Shown here: positions 35,101 to 46,439 of the stretch, in pieces
How positions within the stretch are numbered: the stretch's first letter is position 1
Layout of the letters: every line of letters begins with the position of its first letter
DNA from: Tretioscincus oriximinensis
Lineage: Eukaryota; Chordata; Lepidosauria; Squamata; Gymnophthalmidae
Direction: 5' to 3'
NCBI GenBank assembly: GCA_022410635.1
Contig: JAJVDF010001185.1
Coordinates: 219,170-283,169, forward strand
Length of the DNA stretch: 64,000 bases
Program-made: the position numbers and the translations under genes
The notes under the pieces: model-generated
The model's database searches: none
What the model was told of the DNA's origin: nothing
The model's input: the letters and a program-made list of their open reading frames with translations, nothing else

Positions 35101-35952
35101 AGCAGTCCAGAAAATCCAAGAAGGCATTTCCTATTTCCCTGGAGTGAAGATGGTCATATGCTTGTCTAACATCTGGGTAGCTTCTGGAACAGGCAGGTAG
35201 GTAAGCAGGATCACTATTATAGGAAATCATGCATTGTTTCCATGTAAACATGTGTGTTGATCTTGAACCTCTTTCTCATCATTTTAAATAAAAAACAGAC
35301 CCTGAGGATCTGTACAGTAAGCTGGATTTGCTTCTGTAAATGAGATTGATCGTCAATTTGCTCAGAGAGGAACTAGTAACTGGAAGTGCTAAATTCTATT
35401 GCTCTGGCATTCAGCAAGGTTAAAAAGGGTCCTAGGTTCAATGATTAGGTGTTTGAAAAGAACAATCCATTATGTTCCTGGCTTTCGCCATTTCTCTGAA
35501 CTGCTCATAGCGTCAAAATGTTGTTGTTTTCTGATTGTGCAACTGGGCACTTCCAATTGAATTGCATTTCTGTTGCCTACAATTATAAAAAATGAAGCTC
35601 TCCTATAAATCTTATTCAGCTTGTGTGAAGTTACTGCAAATTAGGAAAGGAAACTTGGAAGCTAGTCAGGAACATGCTGTTGTCATGCAGTCAGTGTTGG
35701 TTCTGACTAATACCTATCTTACACAGCTGCGAGACAGATTGTTTGATCCTCACTGGATCTTGATAAAAAAGTGTAAAAAGGTCCATAAACTCATTTCTTT
35801 AAGTCTATGAAGATGAACAATATTAAACATCCTTAAGGGGAAATAATGCTGCCATCATTCCAAGTTAAATAAGAGACGCATTTTTTTTACTCTTTTTTTT
35901 CTTTCAGGATTTAATATGTTTGGCCAGATTATGTTAATTAACTTATAATAAT
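35101..35952. other. Unique DNA between two repeat copies
   Basis: About 850 bp, nothing recognised. Confidence 0.45.
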
Positions 35953-36060
35953 CAACCTGCAGAGGATTTGAGCTATTTCAGGCACCTATGTTTTAATTTA
36001 GTAAAAATTCTTGAGAACGTTTCTTGCCTTGGCCTAGTTGCCAAGGACATCATTTAGAAC
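35953..36060 (+). repeat. Unassigned dispersed repeat, copy 2
   Basis: Direct-orientation partner of 34,993-35,100, with a 6-bp insertion after CTATGTTTTA. Confidence 0.5.
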
Positions 36061-37334
36061 ACTGGAGAACAGCAAACAAATACCAAGAAACTATTTTTCA
36101 TTAAAAGAAACTCAACTATTGTAGAAAACTTGGAAGTAACAAGATCAGAAAATCATCATTCAGGCCTGGCCCTATCATTAGTCAAAAAGAAGTGTCTAAC
36201 ATAAGGTAACCAATATTGGGAGAAATGAGGTTACAGTACTCTTGATTTCTCCTCCTGACATCTAGCAACTTCTTTTTGCTTAAATATAGATATAGATGAA
36301 CACTTGATATTCAAAGTGTTCTTTTATATCCTAGGAGGAGCAAAGACCACTATCAACTTACCACACATGCCACATGTTTTTCTTGCTTGTTGACTGGTTG
36401 ATCCTACATAATGATGAATGCAGGAATACCTGTGCTTTCAGGGAACAAGTACTTTACTGCAGCGTGATATTGACATCACCATGGTGAAGTTATGGGAATC
36501 CCAAAGAAAATTGCAATGTCCTATTCGAGATTCACAGTATCCAAACAAACATTTTTACCCCAGTTTGCCCTATAAATGCATAGGGATGTTTTTCCATGAT
36601 GCTGAGTTGGAAAAACAATTGTCCAGACAAGGTAGGTCATTTGATTATTGCGGGAAAATATAGGTAGAGTTTGATTTTCTTATATTGATACAAGCAATAC
36701 CTGGGATTGTCATCAATAATCCTAGCATAACCCTGTTCAACTCCCAGGTTTTAGATCCTTACTGGGTACAAATCATGCTGAATAGTTGATATAATCAACT
36801 ATTATTTATCTGCTTATCTTTCTGTCTTGGGATGTCTAAATGCTTATCAATCTTGTGCTTACTCCCAAATATCTGGTTCAAATTTAAATGGTACATCCTG
36901 GGATATAACGTGTCCCCTTCCACTCTGTGACCTTGTGTTCCTGTGAGGTTGTACCAATGCCATTGATTCTTATCTAGTGCCACAACTCTATATTGCTGCT
37001 TTATGTCAAAATCTATGAAGACCTAAACTGTGTGTGCTTGCTCGGTGAAGAGGTTTCTAATTCTAAGATGACCATTACTAACACTACAGCTGGATAGGAA
37101 AAAGAGAATGAAACTTTGTCCTTCATCTTGAAGTTGAGCGCTTTCTCTATTGCTGGAACCTATTGTGCTCCAACTATGAACATCTATGTTCCAGCAGGTA
37201 TGATTTATTGGCATATAGTTGACTAGTTGGCTATTCATGGTGTCTTACCCAAGCACTATTCACTGTTCCTAATCTTGAAGAAACCACTTTGAAACCTCTT
37301 TCCTCCATTACTTAAATCGGTTCCAATATGGTTA
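36061..37334. other. Unique AT-rich DNA
   Basis: About 1.3 kb, no gene or repeat recognised. Confidence 0.45.
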
Positions 37335-37535
37335 ACAGTCAAAGCAACCCTTTTGTCTTTTAAAATTCATGTTCATGATACCATTGAGTCTGCCTCCCCA
37401 CTTGGAAGAAAGCTCTGCTTTAGTGGAATATCAGCTACGGGATATTCCAGTGCCACAGAGCTTTTTGCCGAGTGGATTACTGAAAGTCCGTCAACACATG
37501 GGGCAGATACTTAATTGAATGAATGAGTGGTTTAT
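37335..37535. repeat. 205-bp direct repeat, copy 1
   Basis: About 95% identical to 38,478-38,685 and in the same orientation. Shared strings include CATTGAGTCTGCCTCCCC, AGTGGAATATCAGCTAC and GGGGCAGATACTTAATTG, ending with GAATGAATGAGTGGTTTATT. Ten or so substitutions and one G insertion separate the copies. Beyond both ends the sequences are unrelated. Confidence 0.85.
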
Positions 37536-38477
37536 TGGTGGGCTAAGGCGAAACAGGCACCGTGAGACTGTATATAGTAATAATATATCATTTATTAAAC
37601 TTAATTTACAATTGTCTTCGAGTATAATATTGGATCATAGAACAAAATTGGAACTATAAAAGACCATTGTATGAGGTAGGAGTGGGTAAGGAAGCGCATC
37701 TAGCTGACAGTCCTGCACAGCCCCGCATTGGGGCACTCCAGGGACTAACGCCATTCACCCTTTGGAATGGCCACATCCATTGCTCACTTTCCGCAAGCCT
37801 TGCCTGGCCCACCCGGCACTAGACGGGTGACACCCAACTTGCTCACATGCCCAACTCTGCCCAGCCCTTGCTTAAGGCAGTCACCAGTTGGCACCTCAGT
37901 GAGCTCCGCCCAGTCCAATGCTTGAGGCGGACCAAACGAGGCTCAAGGAAGTTTTTACGGGGCTCTCAAACGGCAGCTTATATTGAAGCACCCCCTCCCC
38001 AATTCAGGATCACGATTGGCTTCTTTCCATGCCTTAGGCAAGCCATGTGACGCTGAACCCCTTTCGAGGGGCCTCACAAAATTTTGGGGATAGTTAAGGG
38101 AAATCTGTCCACCAGTTAAAACTATCCCATCAGGCCAGCCGAGATGTGCTACTGCCACAAGAGCAGCAAACTGCTGCTCCCGCCACACACTCCTGGCCCA
38201 TCCTAGCCCTACTCCTGCCCCATCCTAGCGCAACGCCCACTGCATAAGAGCCTTCTGAACTTGTTTTATCCAAGCCTCATTGCCCTTATCGGTCAAATGC
38301 ACACCATCTAAATGAAACATTACATTTGCACATCTGCCATGCGTAATGAAATGTGTTCAATAACTATGCCCCCTGCTCTAGAATCCAATGAGCAACTCAG
38401 GCATTCACCCAGCGACAAACCTTTTCCACCGCCCACACTTAAGCAACTCGGGCATTCACCCGGCAACGAACCTTTTC
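37536..38477 (-). mobile_element. Retroelement 3' fragment with SGNH-hydrolase tail (DIRS/Ngaro-like)
   Basis: On the minus strand near 38,320-38,230 the frame reads FHLDGVHLTDKGNEAWIKQ, then VQKALMQWALR and a stop. D-G-V-H-L is the C-terminal Asp-x-x-His motif of SGNH/GDSL hydrolases, and such domains with LTDKGNE-type endings occur in vertebrate DIRS/Ngaro elements. A GC-rich 600-bp 3' region follows, ending with AATAAA in CACCAATAAACCACTCATTC. No recombinase or RT is left. CR1-like LINEs can also carry SGNH domains, so the class is not certain. Confidence 0.55.
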
Positions 38478-38685
38478 TATGGTTCACAGTCAAAGCAACC
38501 TTCTTGTCTTTTAAAATTCATGTTCACGATACCATTGAGTCTGCCTCCCCACTTGAAGAAAGCTCTGCTTTAGTGGAATATCAGCTACAGGATATTCCAG
38601 TGCCACAGAGCTTTTTTCCGAGTGGATTACTGAAAGTCCATCACCACATGGGGCAGATACTTAATTGAATGAATGAATGGTTTAT
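38478..38685. repeat. 205-bp direct repeat, copy 2
   Basis: Partner of 37,335-37,535, starting ATGGTTCACAGTCAAAGCAA. In plus frame it reads EESSALVEYQLQDIPVPQSF then FPSGLLKVHHHMGQILN and a stop, but most differences from copy 1 change the amino acid, so protein function is unlikely. Confidence 0.85.
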
Positions 38686-38752
38686 TACAGTCAACAACCA
38701 GCAATAATCGCGTAAGTACCATCGCAGTACAAAATGCTCATGGGGAGGCAGA
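38686..38752 (-). mobile_element. LINE-type 3' end with (ATTC)n tail
   Basis: Minus strand ends TTGTTGACTGTAATAAACC followed by ATTCATTCATTCAA. AATAAA plus a short ATTC tail suggests a truncated non-LTR element. The tail overlaps the end of the 205-bp repeat. Confidence 0.4.
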
Positions 38753-38852
38753 TATAGTTCATGTGACAGGATTTTCTGAAATTGTTTATCACAATGCTGT
38801 CAGGCTCGCCCATTCAGAAAATGGATTGCATATTAATTAACTGGGCTTTTAG

Positions 38853-38927
38853 GCCTTATTTGCACAGGCTTCAGTATTTTAACAAATCCCAAAAACACAT
38901 TATTGGGTGTGTGCAAACAGGGCCATA
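38853..38927. mobile_element. Tiny MITE with GGCC ends
   Basis: AGGCCTTATTTGCAC at the left and GTGTGCAAACAGGGCC at the right are inverted partners about 75 bp apart. They resemble the ends of the element at 14.52 kb. Confidence 0.45.
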
Positions 38928-39666
38928 GAGACCAATGTATGTTGCTTGTGATCTGTTCTTGAATTTTAGCTTGCAATGTTCATGGCAGTTGAAGAAAGGT
39001 AGAGTGGCGTGTGAATAGTCACACCAGTACATTTTCTTTAACCTGAAGTTAGAGATTCAGAAGTGTTTTTTATAATTATAATGACTATTATAGTGGTGTT
39101 GGTGGTAGTGATTATGATATGTTCACATTGCTTTTAAAATGATAGCACTGGATCTGAGTATTGGCAGAATCTATAGACACATAGTAGCTTTAGTCCTGTG
39201 AGAACTTAAATTGTTTATTACATAGATCAAACTGAAGGCGATGGCATTCAAAGCAACTATCAAATGAAATTATAACTACATCAGAGTTTACAAAGAATTA
39301 AAATTCAAAATTTAACTGTTGTTTAGCTTCCATAAATATTCTTTAGTAAAAAAAAAACCAATTGTGACTAAAATGTGTTGTTAATAAATACAATGTGTTC
39401 TCACCAAGGATCTTTCCCACTCAGATACAAGGCAAATTTAACAATGAAAGCAACTCTTTGTTATCAGTGAGCTACAGACATTCTGAAGACTGAAGATCGT
39501 GTGAACTTTTGTCATGGTTCTTCAATGAAAACACTACTGTTGGAAAATACAGCAGCTTCAAAATATTAGCTTAAAAGCACCAACTGTAGTCTAGGAGAAT
39601 GAAGATACATTGTTATACAGGATTGTATAATAAAAATATAATCTGAAGAAGATTAATATTATGTGT
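38928..39666. other. Unique AT-rich DNA
   Basis: No gene or repeat recognised. Confidence 0.45.
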
Positions 39667-39785
39667 GCATCTGAAGAAGTGGACTTGTTTTTTTGGAAGC
39701 TCATACTGCATACCTTTTCCCTGTTAGTCATTAAGGAGCTATGCAACCTACTTGCTAGATATTCTGAATCAAGACTAACATGATT
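39667..39785 (+). mobile_element. Penelope-like terminal fragment (copy C, decayed)
   Basis: GCAT, CTGAAGA and a G-rich stretch recall the ribozyme block of copies A and B, but helix II is lost and GAAA has become GGAAG. GTTAGTCATTAAGGAGCTAT and AAGACTAACATGATTATTTA follow in the family order. Confidence 0.45.
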
Positions 39786-41200
39786 ATTTATTTTAACTCT
39801 ACCAAAAGAAAATTGGTTTGGGTAGCAATTTGTGCTTAAATAAATAGGTAATATGTTTCCATCTCATTTTTATAAAAAACTCCTGTTATCTTTCTATTTT
39901 ATTTTATACCATTCTTTCACTCCTTGCCTACTGAACAATGTTAAGCCCAAATGTTTCTATTTCAATGGAACTCCCCCTCTCCCTATTTTGAGTGAGTCAC
40001 AAATGACACACATGAATGTCCTGTGTCCTCATATAGCTATGTACAGAGTCAGCCATTACTTTGTTTCATAAAATAGTTGAATAAGCTCCTCACTTTGTCA
40101 GATTTTCCTACTCATGTAGCCCCATTGAGCTATGAATGTCATGAGTGAAGCTTAATTCATTAGTTTCAGCTAAGCTCTTTAAAATGCTATGCTGAAAAGT
40201 GTTCCACCAGGCCAAAATATATTATTAATAATAATTAGAACTGGATGGATTTAATTCACATTTGATGCATTGCCATAGGAATTTACATTTAAAGGGGAAG
40301 GGCATCAGCAATGTGGATTGCATCTTCTATTTTGTCCCTTTCTCAACAAACTTTGTAACTTTGAACCCTGGAAAATATTACCTACTATGCAAAAAAATAA
40401 TGTTTCTGTTGTGTAATATACCTCTGGCCTGGATTAAGAATCTGATATTTGTTCTTTATTTTACAACTTCAACTAGTAGCACATTATCTGTTTTTTTTAC
40501 ACACACACATGCATATTATTTAGGAGGTTTGTAACTCAGTGATAACGTAAGCTGTCTGAAGATGGTTAATTTCTTTCTGAAAGTAGACAATGATGAATCA
40601 CTTCTGTATTTCTGGCTTTGGAAACATTTGGCTCCAGAAGAAAGAGAGAGAGAATGTCCAACAGACTACAGTAAGGTGTCCATGGAGGACCAGAATTGAA
40701 GTTTCATACGGAGGGGAGGCAGCCCTTGTTGAAAGGAAAATTGGATGTTCAATGGAGCAACGTGAGACAATGCAGGAAGATCAGGGCAAGAACTAAGGCA
40801 AAGCACAATCTCCCCCAGCTGATGAAGAGAACAGGTTTCAGCTGTCTATTGTGATCAGCCAGCAACTGGGATCAAGAATATTCAGTAGAAGGACTATGTG
40901 GTCTCTGAGGAGTATGCAAATACCATCTTAGCTAAACAGGATTTAAAGATGGGTGAAACATAGGTGTAGTTCACATCCAAACAACTGCCAGCATTGGTTC
41001 AAATTGAGGTATTTCATACATTGCAAATCTTAGGTTAGACTTAATTGAGACCAGGCTTGCAGACTGCTGAACTGGATTTTTCAGCACTGGGAGCCTGAGT
41101 GGAGTGTACCTGGTGCCTATGGACTTTTGGGTGCATTTTGCATTGCATCCTCATTAAGGATATTTAATGAGTTCGCAGCAACAGCATGTAGAATTTGCAG
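39786..41200. other. Unique DNA
   Basis: About 1.4 kb. A short (CA)n lies at 40,499-40,509. Nothing coding recognised. Confidence 0.45.
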
Positions 41201-41912
41201 GCACGGATAGTTCAATCACTTAGGAATTTGTCTCTCATCTGGGAGATCGGGTTTCGAAGCCCTGTGTCAGACGTGGGGAGGGGTGAGCACCTTCCACTAG
41301 CCTGTAGCTCTAGCCAACCCAGCTATTCAAAAGCAGGAACTGTAAGAAATTGCAACTGATTGCAAGTAGATAGATGTGATGGTAGAGGTAGGGGATGAAG
41401 GACACTCCAGACAAGAATGTGATTTCAGTTCTGAAAGTGTTTATTCGGCTCAGCTCAGCTCTCCGTCTTAGTCTGGTCAGCAGTGAAGACTGCCCCAGCA
41501 AGTCCCTCTATTTATACATCTTGCTGGCCAATCCCAGCTGACCAGGTTCATAGCTTACAATTCATTGGTTGTTTATACAATGCTGTTCCAAAGCCTGAAG
41601 CTCACCTCAAAACCTTACATCAACATATATTTACCTCAGAATTATTTACATATATATTACCACAACTTTATACATTCCTTATATGACTTTATATACATAT
41701 TATGTCATGTACTCATGACAATAGATGGGAACCACCAGAGTCTGGTGGGGAAGATAGAATGTGAGCCTTCGGGCAAAATACCCTTGTAAGCCGCTTTGAG
41801 TCCCTTTTGAAAGGTGAGAAAAAGCAGGGTAAAAGAACCCAGTTCTTCTTCTTCTTTTTCTTCTTTTTCTTTTTCTTCTTCTTCTTCTTCTTGTTCTTCT
41901 TCTTCTTACCTC
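41201..41912 (+). mobile_element. tRNA-derived SINE (copy 2), split by a solo LTR
   Basis: Head from 41,201 (GGCACGGATAGTTCAATCAC, B box GGTTTCGAAGCCC), body to 41,376, then a 344-bp LTR, then the rest from 41,728 (GGAACCACCAGAGTCTGGTG, CCTTGTAAGCCGCTTTGAG) and a (TTC)n tail to about 41,907. It joins perfectly when compared with the uninterrupted copies at 33.1 and 53.1 kb. Confidence 0.85.
41377..41720 (-). mobile_element. Solo LTR inside the SINE
   Basis: On the minus strand it starts TGTCATGAG and ends CTACCATCA (TG...CA ends). ATAGATG lies on both sides (41,370-41,376 and 41,721-41,727). Inside are a TATA box (TATAAATAGAG, about 41,506-41,516) and AATAAA (41,440-41,445), 65-70 bp downstream, in the order expected of U3-R-U5. 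No internal region is present, so it is the product of LTR-LTR recombination. Gypsy, copia or ERV class cannot be told from the LTR alone. Confidence 0.75.
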
Positions 41913-41914
41913 AT

Positions 41915-42159
41915 GGATACCATCATGGAAGTTCTGCAATCTATTTGCTAAAAAGACTTGTGGTCCCAGTTTTTCTATTAGCTCATTTTTCTTCATTCAG
42001 TAGTGAACTTATTTTAAATGTGAAAGACTGTTTCATGGGGACATGTAGTAACGTGAACATGGTAAATCTCACAAGACTTCAAGGCAAGCTGTAGAAAGCC
42101 CATGAGCTCTTGGCTCGCTGACAATGCTGGGAATTGTAGTAAAATAAGTGCAGCAATGA
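41915..42159 (+). repeat. Unnamed repeat family X, copy a (first half)
   Basis: Shares with copy c (54.5 kb) the blocks CTATTTGCTAAAAAG, AGCTCATTTTTCT, TCATG, GTAAATCTCACAAGACTT, and with copy b GAGCTCTTGGCTCGC. Contains TCTCACAAGA at 42,067-42,076 and CTGGGAATTGTAGT at 42,127-42,140. The copy is interrupted at 42,160 by an L1 and resumes at 42,764. Confidence 0.6.
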
Positions 42160-42753
42160 CTTTTTTTAATTATTTTTTATTTTCTACGAATAGAAACATG
42201 AATAACATTCACAACAATAAAAAAAGAACCAAAAAAAAGATACAGAACGAAATTACATTAAACCAACAAAATACACATACACATACAATATATAAGACCT
42301 TTCTGATGGGGGAAATGTTACAAAATAAAATTATAACCATTTATACATAAAAGGGAAGATTTGTCTTTCTATGTTAATCCATATGGACTCAGGTCTTCTA
42401 GTTGACATGTATCTTAATACTTTTAGCCATTTTTGTTTCATGATTAAAGCATTAGATAAACCTAAGTATTTCTGTCTTATTTCATAAACAAAATCAAATT
42501 TCATTATTCCCACTACATATTTAACCCAGTTTTTTACTGTCCACTTCGATTTGTCTTTCGATCCATAACATCTAGTCAAATGGGCTGCTGATATTAGACT
42601 ACAATACAAATGATAATCTTCCTTATATTGATGCATAAAATTTTTATCAAACAAAAACCATTTTTCAAAATCCCAATTTATACTTCTACCCATAATCACA
42701 TCAATTATGGCTTGAATTAGTGTCCAATATTTCCTGATTTCTGGGCACTACCA
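42160..42753 (-). mobile_element. L1 LINE insertion, ORF2 C-terminus and 3' end
   Basis: Minus-strand frame 42,699-42,331 encodes the L1 ORF2 tail (NWDFEKWFLFDKNFMHQYKE, LISAAHLTRCYGSKDKSKW, then KWTVKNWVKYVVGIMKF), preceded by a CP-x-I-R-K-Y-W-type stretch at the 5' end of the copy. The 3' end is A-rich. GCAGCAATGA lies on both sides (42,150-42,159 and 42,754-42,763), a 10-bp target duplication. The related repeat at 54.73 kb shows the uninterrupted site. Confidence 0.85.
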
Positions 42754-42763
42754 GCAGCAATGA

Positions 42764-42880
42764 TTTATGGGGCATGTGATGGCACAAGAACACCAGGAAA
42801 TGTAATGGAGAAACAAAAAGCAGCGAGGAAAGTTGTAGATGAGTAAAAACATACTCCCAGATGTGTTTTCTCAGATTTAA
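42764..42880 (+). repeat. Repeat family X, copy a (second half)
   Basis: TTATGGGGCATGTGATGGCA, GGAAATGTAATGGAGAAAC continue copy a beyond the L1, matching copy c at 54,752-54,800. Confidence 0.6.
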
Positions 42881-43289
42881 TAAAAATAGCGATTTTAAGC
42901 TTGTAATGGAGAACCAGCCTATGGGTGAACTTTTACATCACTAGATCATGGACACAAAGCAGCATGAAAGGTGGTTGGGCTGCCATAGTGTCTGGAATGT
43001 GGGACTGATGTACTTTAGCCTAGAACACTGTGGAATTGGCTGAACATGTCCATGTTTTGGACTCACTCTCTAGGTCATTTAGGAGAGAATGGGTTAACTT
43101 TAGTGGGGGAATATCAGGACTGGTATTTCTGCAGTGAAACGTTAAGGTTTCACTCAGGTCCAGTAAGTGATCATCGGTTGTTTGCCAGCTTACAAAACTA
43201 AGATTTAAATATGTTGTTGGGAGATGGTTTGTTATTGGGAACATTCTAGAAGGGTCAGTGTTGGCTGATGATTTGCCAAGGGGCCTAAG
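42881..43289. other. Unique DNA
   Basis: Nothing recognised. Confidence 0.45.
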
Positions 43290-43815
43290 TGTAGTACATC
43301 TTCAAACAATAAATCTCCAGACCACCTGGGCAATCTGAAACAGAAGAAGGCAAAAGATTCACCTCTTCTTGATGCCTCTTGCTCTATCTTTGAGGCAGCA
43401 TCAAGAAACCCATCCTAGTAGCTGTTAATACCTTTGGTTCCATGAAGTGGTTTAGTCACCTCTGAAATCTATCCAGGCTGCTAGCTACCCCTACCACTTC
43501 TGGAAGTAAATTCCAAAGGCTGATGACACTCTGGGTGAAAGAATACTTCCCTTTATCTGTTCTCACTCTTCTGCCCATCATTTTCAAGGGATGTCCTGGT
43601 CCTAGTGTTGTATGATAGAGAAAATATTTTTTCTCTACTCACCTTATCCATCCTGTGCATGATTTTATACACTTCAATTAGATCACCTCTCAGACACCAT
43701 CTTTCGAGGCTGAAGAGGCCCAGACGTTGCAGCCAGATTTAATAAGAGAGGTACTTCAGTCCCTTACTGATTCCATTTTTCCTTTTGAGCACCGTCTCTA
43801 ATTCCTTCTAGGTAA
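43290..43815 (-). mobile_element. CR1 LINE, C-terminal and 3' part
   Basis: Read on the minus strand it runs from KGNRIKGLKYLSY-like coding (broken) through the GAAGTGTATAAAATCATGCA block, GTAGAGAAAAAATATTTTCT, CTAGGACCAGGACATCCCTT and AGTATTCTTTCACCCAGAGT. It matches the same part of the CR1 at 6.4-6.6 kb in content. Several frameshifts; inactive. Confidence 0.8.
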
Positions 43816-45835
43816 GACTGTTTAAATTTTGTTTTTAAAATTGGGGGGAGGGAAAGGCAGTTTAGCAGCCAGCATCACCATATCCCTCACATTCTCTACT
43901 TCCAACACTAGTATCTTGCATTAGTATTAAGAAATATTTCTCACATCTCCTCAAACTAGTCCCATTTCAAGATGGCTGCAAGATTTTTTCCAACCTTTTG
44001 CTATTATAGCTTTGGCTGCATGTAGGTCACCTTTCTTCCCGCCCCCCGCCCCCTTAATACATTTAGATGCAGTCTAAATTATAGCCATCAGTATCATAAT
44101 CTTTAGACCACAATTTGGTGCTAGGTTATGTGGCCTTTAGCTGCTTTTACCTCTTTAATTATTTAATTTAATTTAATTTGTTGTTTTATGATCTGTCCTG
44201 TGATAATTTATGATGGGTGGAACATAAATATGTGGAAACACCAGTAAATAAAATTAATTTTCAGTTATCATTAGAAAGTACAATTGGGGAGATCTAAAGA
44301 AACTGACACAAAGATGAGCGCGCGCACACACAAATACACACACACGCAGGTTTACTAGATAAAATCTGAGGTAGAAATTTACACTTTTAATGGCAGTAGA
44401 AGAGGAAGCCTTTCACTAGGTCCAGCTTCTAATGCCTGATGCACATTGGAGGAAATCACTTTTGCACACCTATCAAAAGTGTAAACTTTTCTCCTGGATT
44501 TTACCTGGTAACTTTACATGTTTACCAACATCATCTTTCTATCAGAGTAAGAAATGTTGGCTATTTTATTGATAAGCAAATTATTGTGGGTGTTATATTA
44601 CAGACAGAGTGATTTTTTTTAATTGAAAAATAATTAGATATAAGCTAAAGCAAAGTGATCATTGACATTATGATTTTCTCACTAAGTCGTGGAGTGCTTC
44701 CTTCCCTCCGTCTACCCCTAACAAGTTTCATTTAATTGGATGCTCTCAAAGATAACAGAGATATTGGAGTACATTTTAAGTGGTAACTTGTTTCATTTCT
44801 ATATCCAAAAATGCACATTTAATTGAGAGGGAGAGGAAACTGGAGAAGCAACTTAAATAGCAAGTGAGCAAAAGTAGGCAGAAAGTTGAAAAATTATTGA
44901 CTTCCTTGGAACTGTTTCTTTTTCTTTTTCTAAATTATGTTTCAATAGGGCATTTGTACTTTAAATAAAAAGTAGCCACACAATCCTACTGAAGAAACCT
45001 TTGCTATTTGAAAGATATCTACCCCTATGTAACCCATGCTCTCGACTTTGCCAGTCTGGGCTGCAACATCAATGCTCTTCATTGGAGCTCAGGAGTCCAA
45101 CAGAAGTGGGACTCCGGGCAGGCCCTTAATGGAGGGGGAGGGGAGGGGGAGGAGGAAAAGGAGAGGAGAGGGGGAGAGAAGAAATGGAGAAACAAAAATT
45201 TGGTCCATGGAGCCCTGAAACGCATAGGCTACGTTTTAGGTCCTCTCCATTAGTATTCTAATAATCTGGGTAACGTTCAGTGATTAATGTTGAAAGCCAA
45301 CATACTCCTTAATTGCTATATACCACAAAGATTATTTTCTTGAAGTAATACAACAATCTAAGCAAACTACTATAAACAGAAAGCATTTCAAATAGGAAAC
45401 TGGAGCTGAACTTTGATTCATATAGGGAACATGTTCTAGTTTGACTTTCTATTCCTTCCGCACATTTTATACAATGCTCTTGTGTTTGCTTCATTTAAAA
45501 TCTGACTTCGTTTTTTGTGACTGCCCTAAGATATTCTGAGAAAAAAATACATATTTCTCAAGTCATGTTATTATTAGAAATTCACACAATCATCTTTATT
45601 TTCTGAAGCAGCTGCATTCAGTGGTTTTTTTGTGTTTTTTCTTAATTCTTTATAATAGCTTGATTATGGAGGATTTGTCACACATGATTCAGCATAGTAA
45701 CGACAAGGGCCATAATGTTTTTTCCCCTCCTGCTAGTGTTTTTATGCAGCCTCCATTGCACAATGCCCAATCTTTTCACTATGACATTTATTGTAAGAGC
45801 TATTAAAACTTCTAGTCCTCCCACACAATCCTTTG
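43816..45835. other. Mostly unique DNA with simple repeats
   Basis: About 2 kb. (TTTAA)n-like at 44,160-44,180, CA/GC-rich alternating tract at 44,316-44,347 and a G-rich purine block at 45,129-45,187. No genes seen. Confidence 0.45.
45129..45187 (+). repeat. G-rich purine block
   Basis: Five or more runs of 3-5 G (GGGGGAGGGGAGGGGGAGG) within 60 bp. The spacing fits a G-quadruplex on the plus strand. Confidence 0.7.
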
Positions 45836-46060
45836 CCTGTCCTTCAGGTAAAATGGACACTGTAGGTTGAATATGCAAAGGAAAAAGCAGCAATGGTGAA
45901 CAGAAAAAAATTCCCTGTTGGCTGCCCCAAACTAGGGCAAATTTCCATGGAAATTCTTCCATTTAAATTCAGTACTTTGGGAACAAGAGGAGCCAACAGC
46001 CAATAGAAACAGGGATACAAATCTGCCTATTGCAAGCTAGGCTTTACAGTAGAGTTTCAT
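45836..46060 (+). repeat. Unnamed repeat family Y, copy 1
   Basis: Shares with 51,165-51,370 the blocks GCCAACAGCCAA, ATCTGCCTATTGCAAGCTA and an A-rich middle. Identity is modest. Family unknown. Confidence 0.4.
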
Positions 46061-46439
46061 GGAAATGTTTGGTAAGGAATTTCTATGAGTGAGAAGATAA
46101 TAAGTAACAACAGTGTAAATCCTTAGATAAATACTGCAACTAAAGAAAGCCATATGGCCACAATCTACATTTAATGCTATAACTACTCTTGTTTATACAA
46201 TCTATCAATCTAACTACCTAGCGTTTATCATCTTATCCTTCTCAATATCATTATCATTGTCACATCAATTTAAATTATCTGAACTATGCAGCTATTAAGC
46301 AGGACACCAGTCTAAAACACAGCCAGACCTCTGTTCCAACATAAATCCTTAGACAAGACTCTTAATATTTTACTTCCTTTTTACTTCAGGTATATTTCCA
46401 ATAATATTTCATGCACCACCGCTGGCCATTCTGTGGGCT

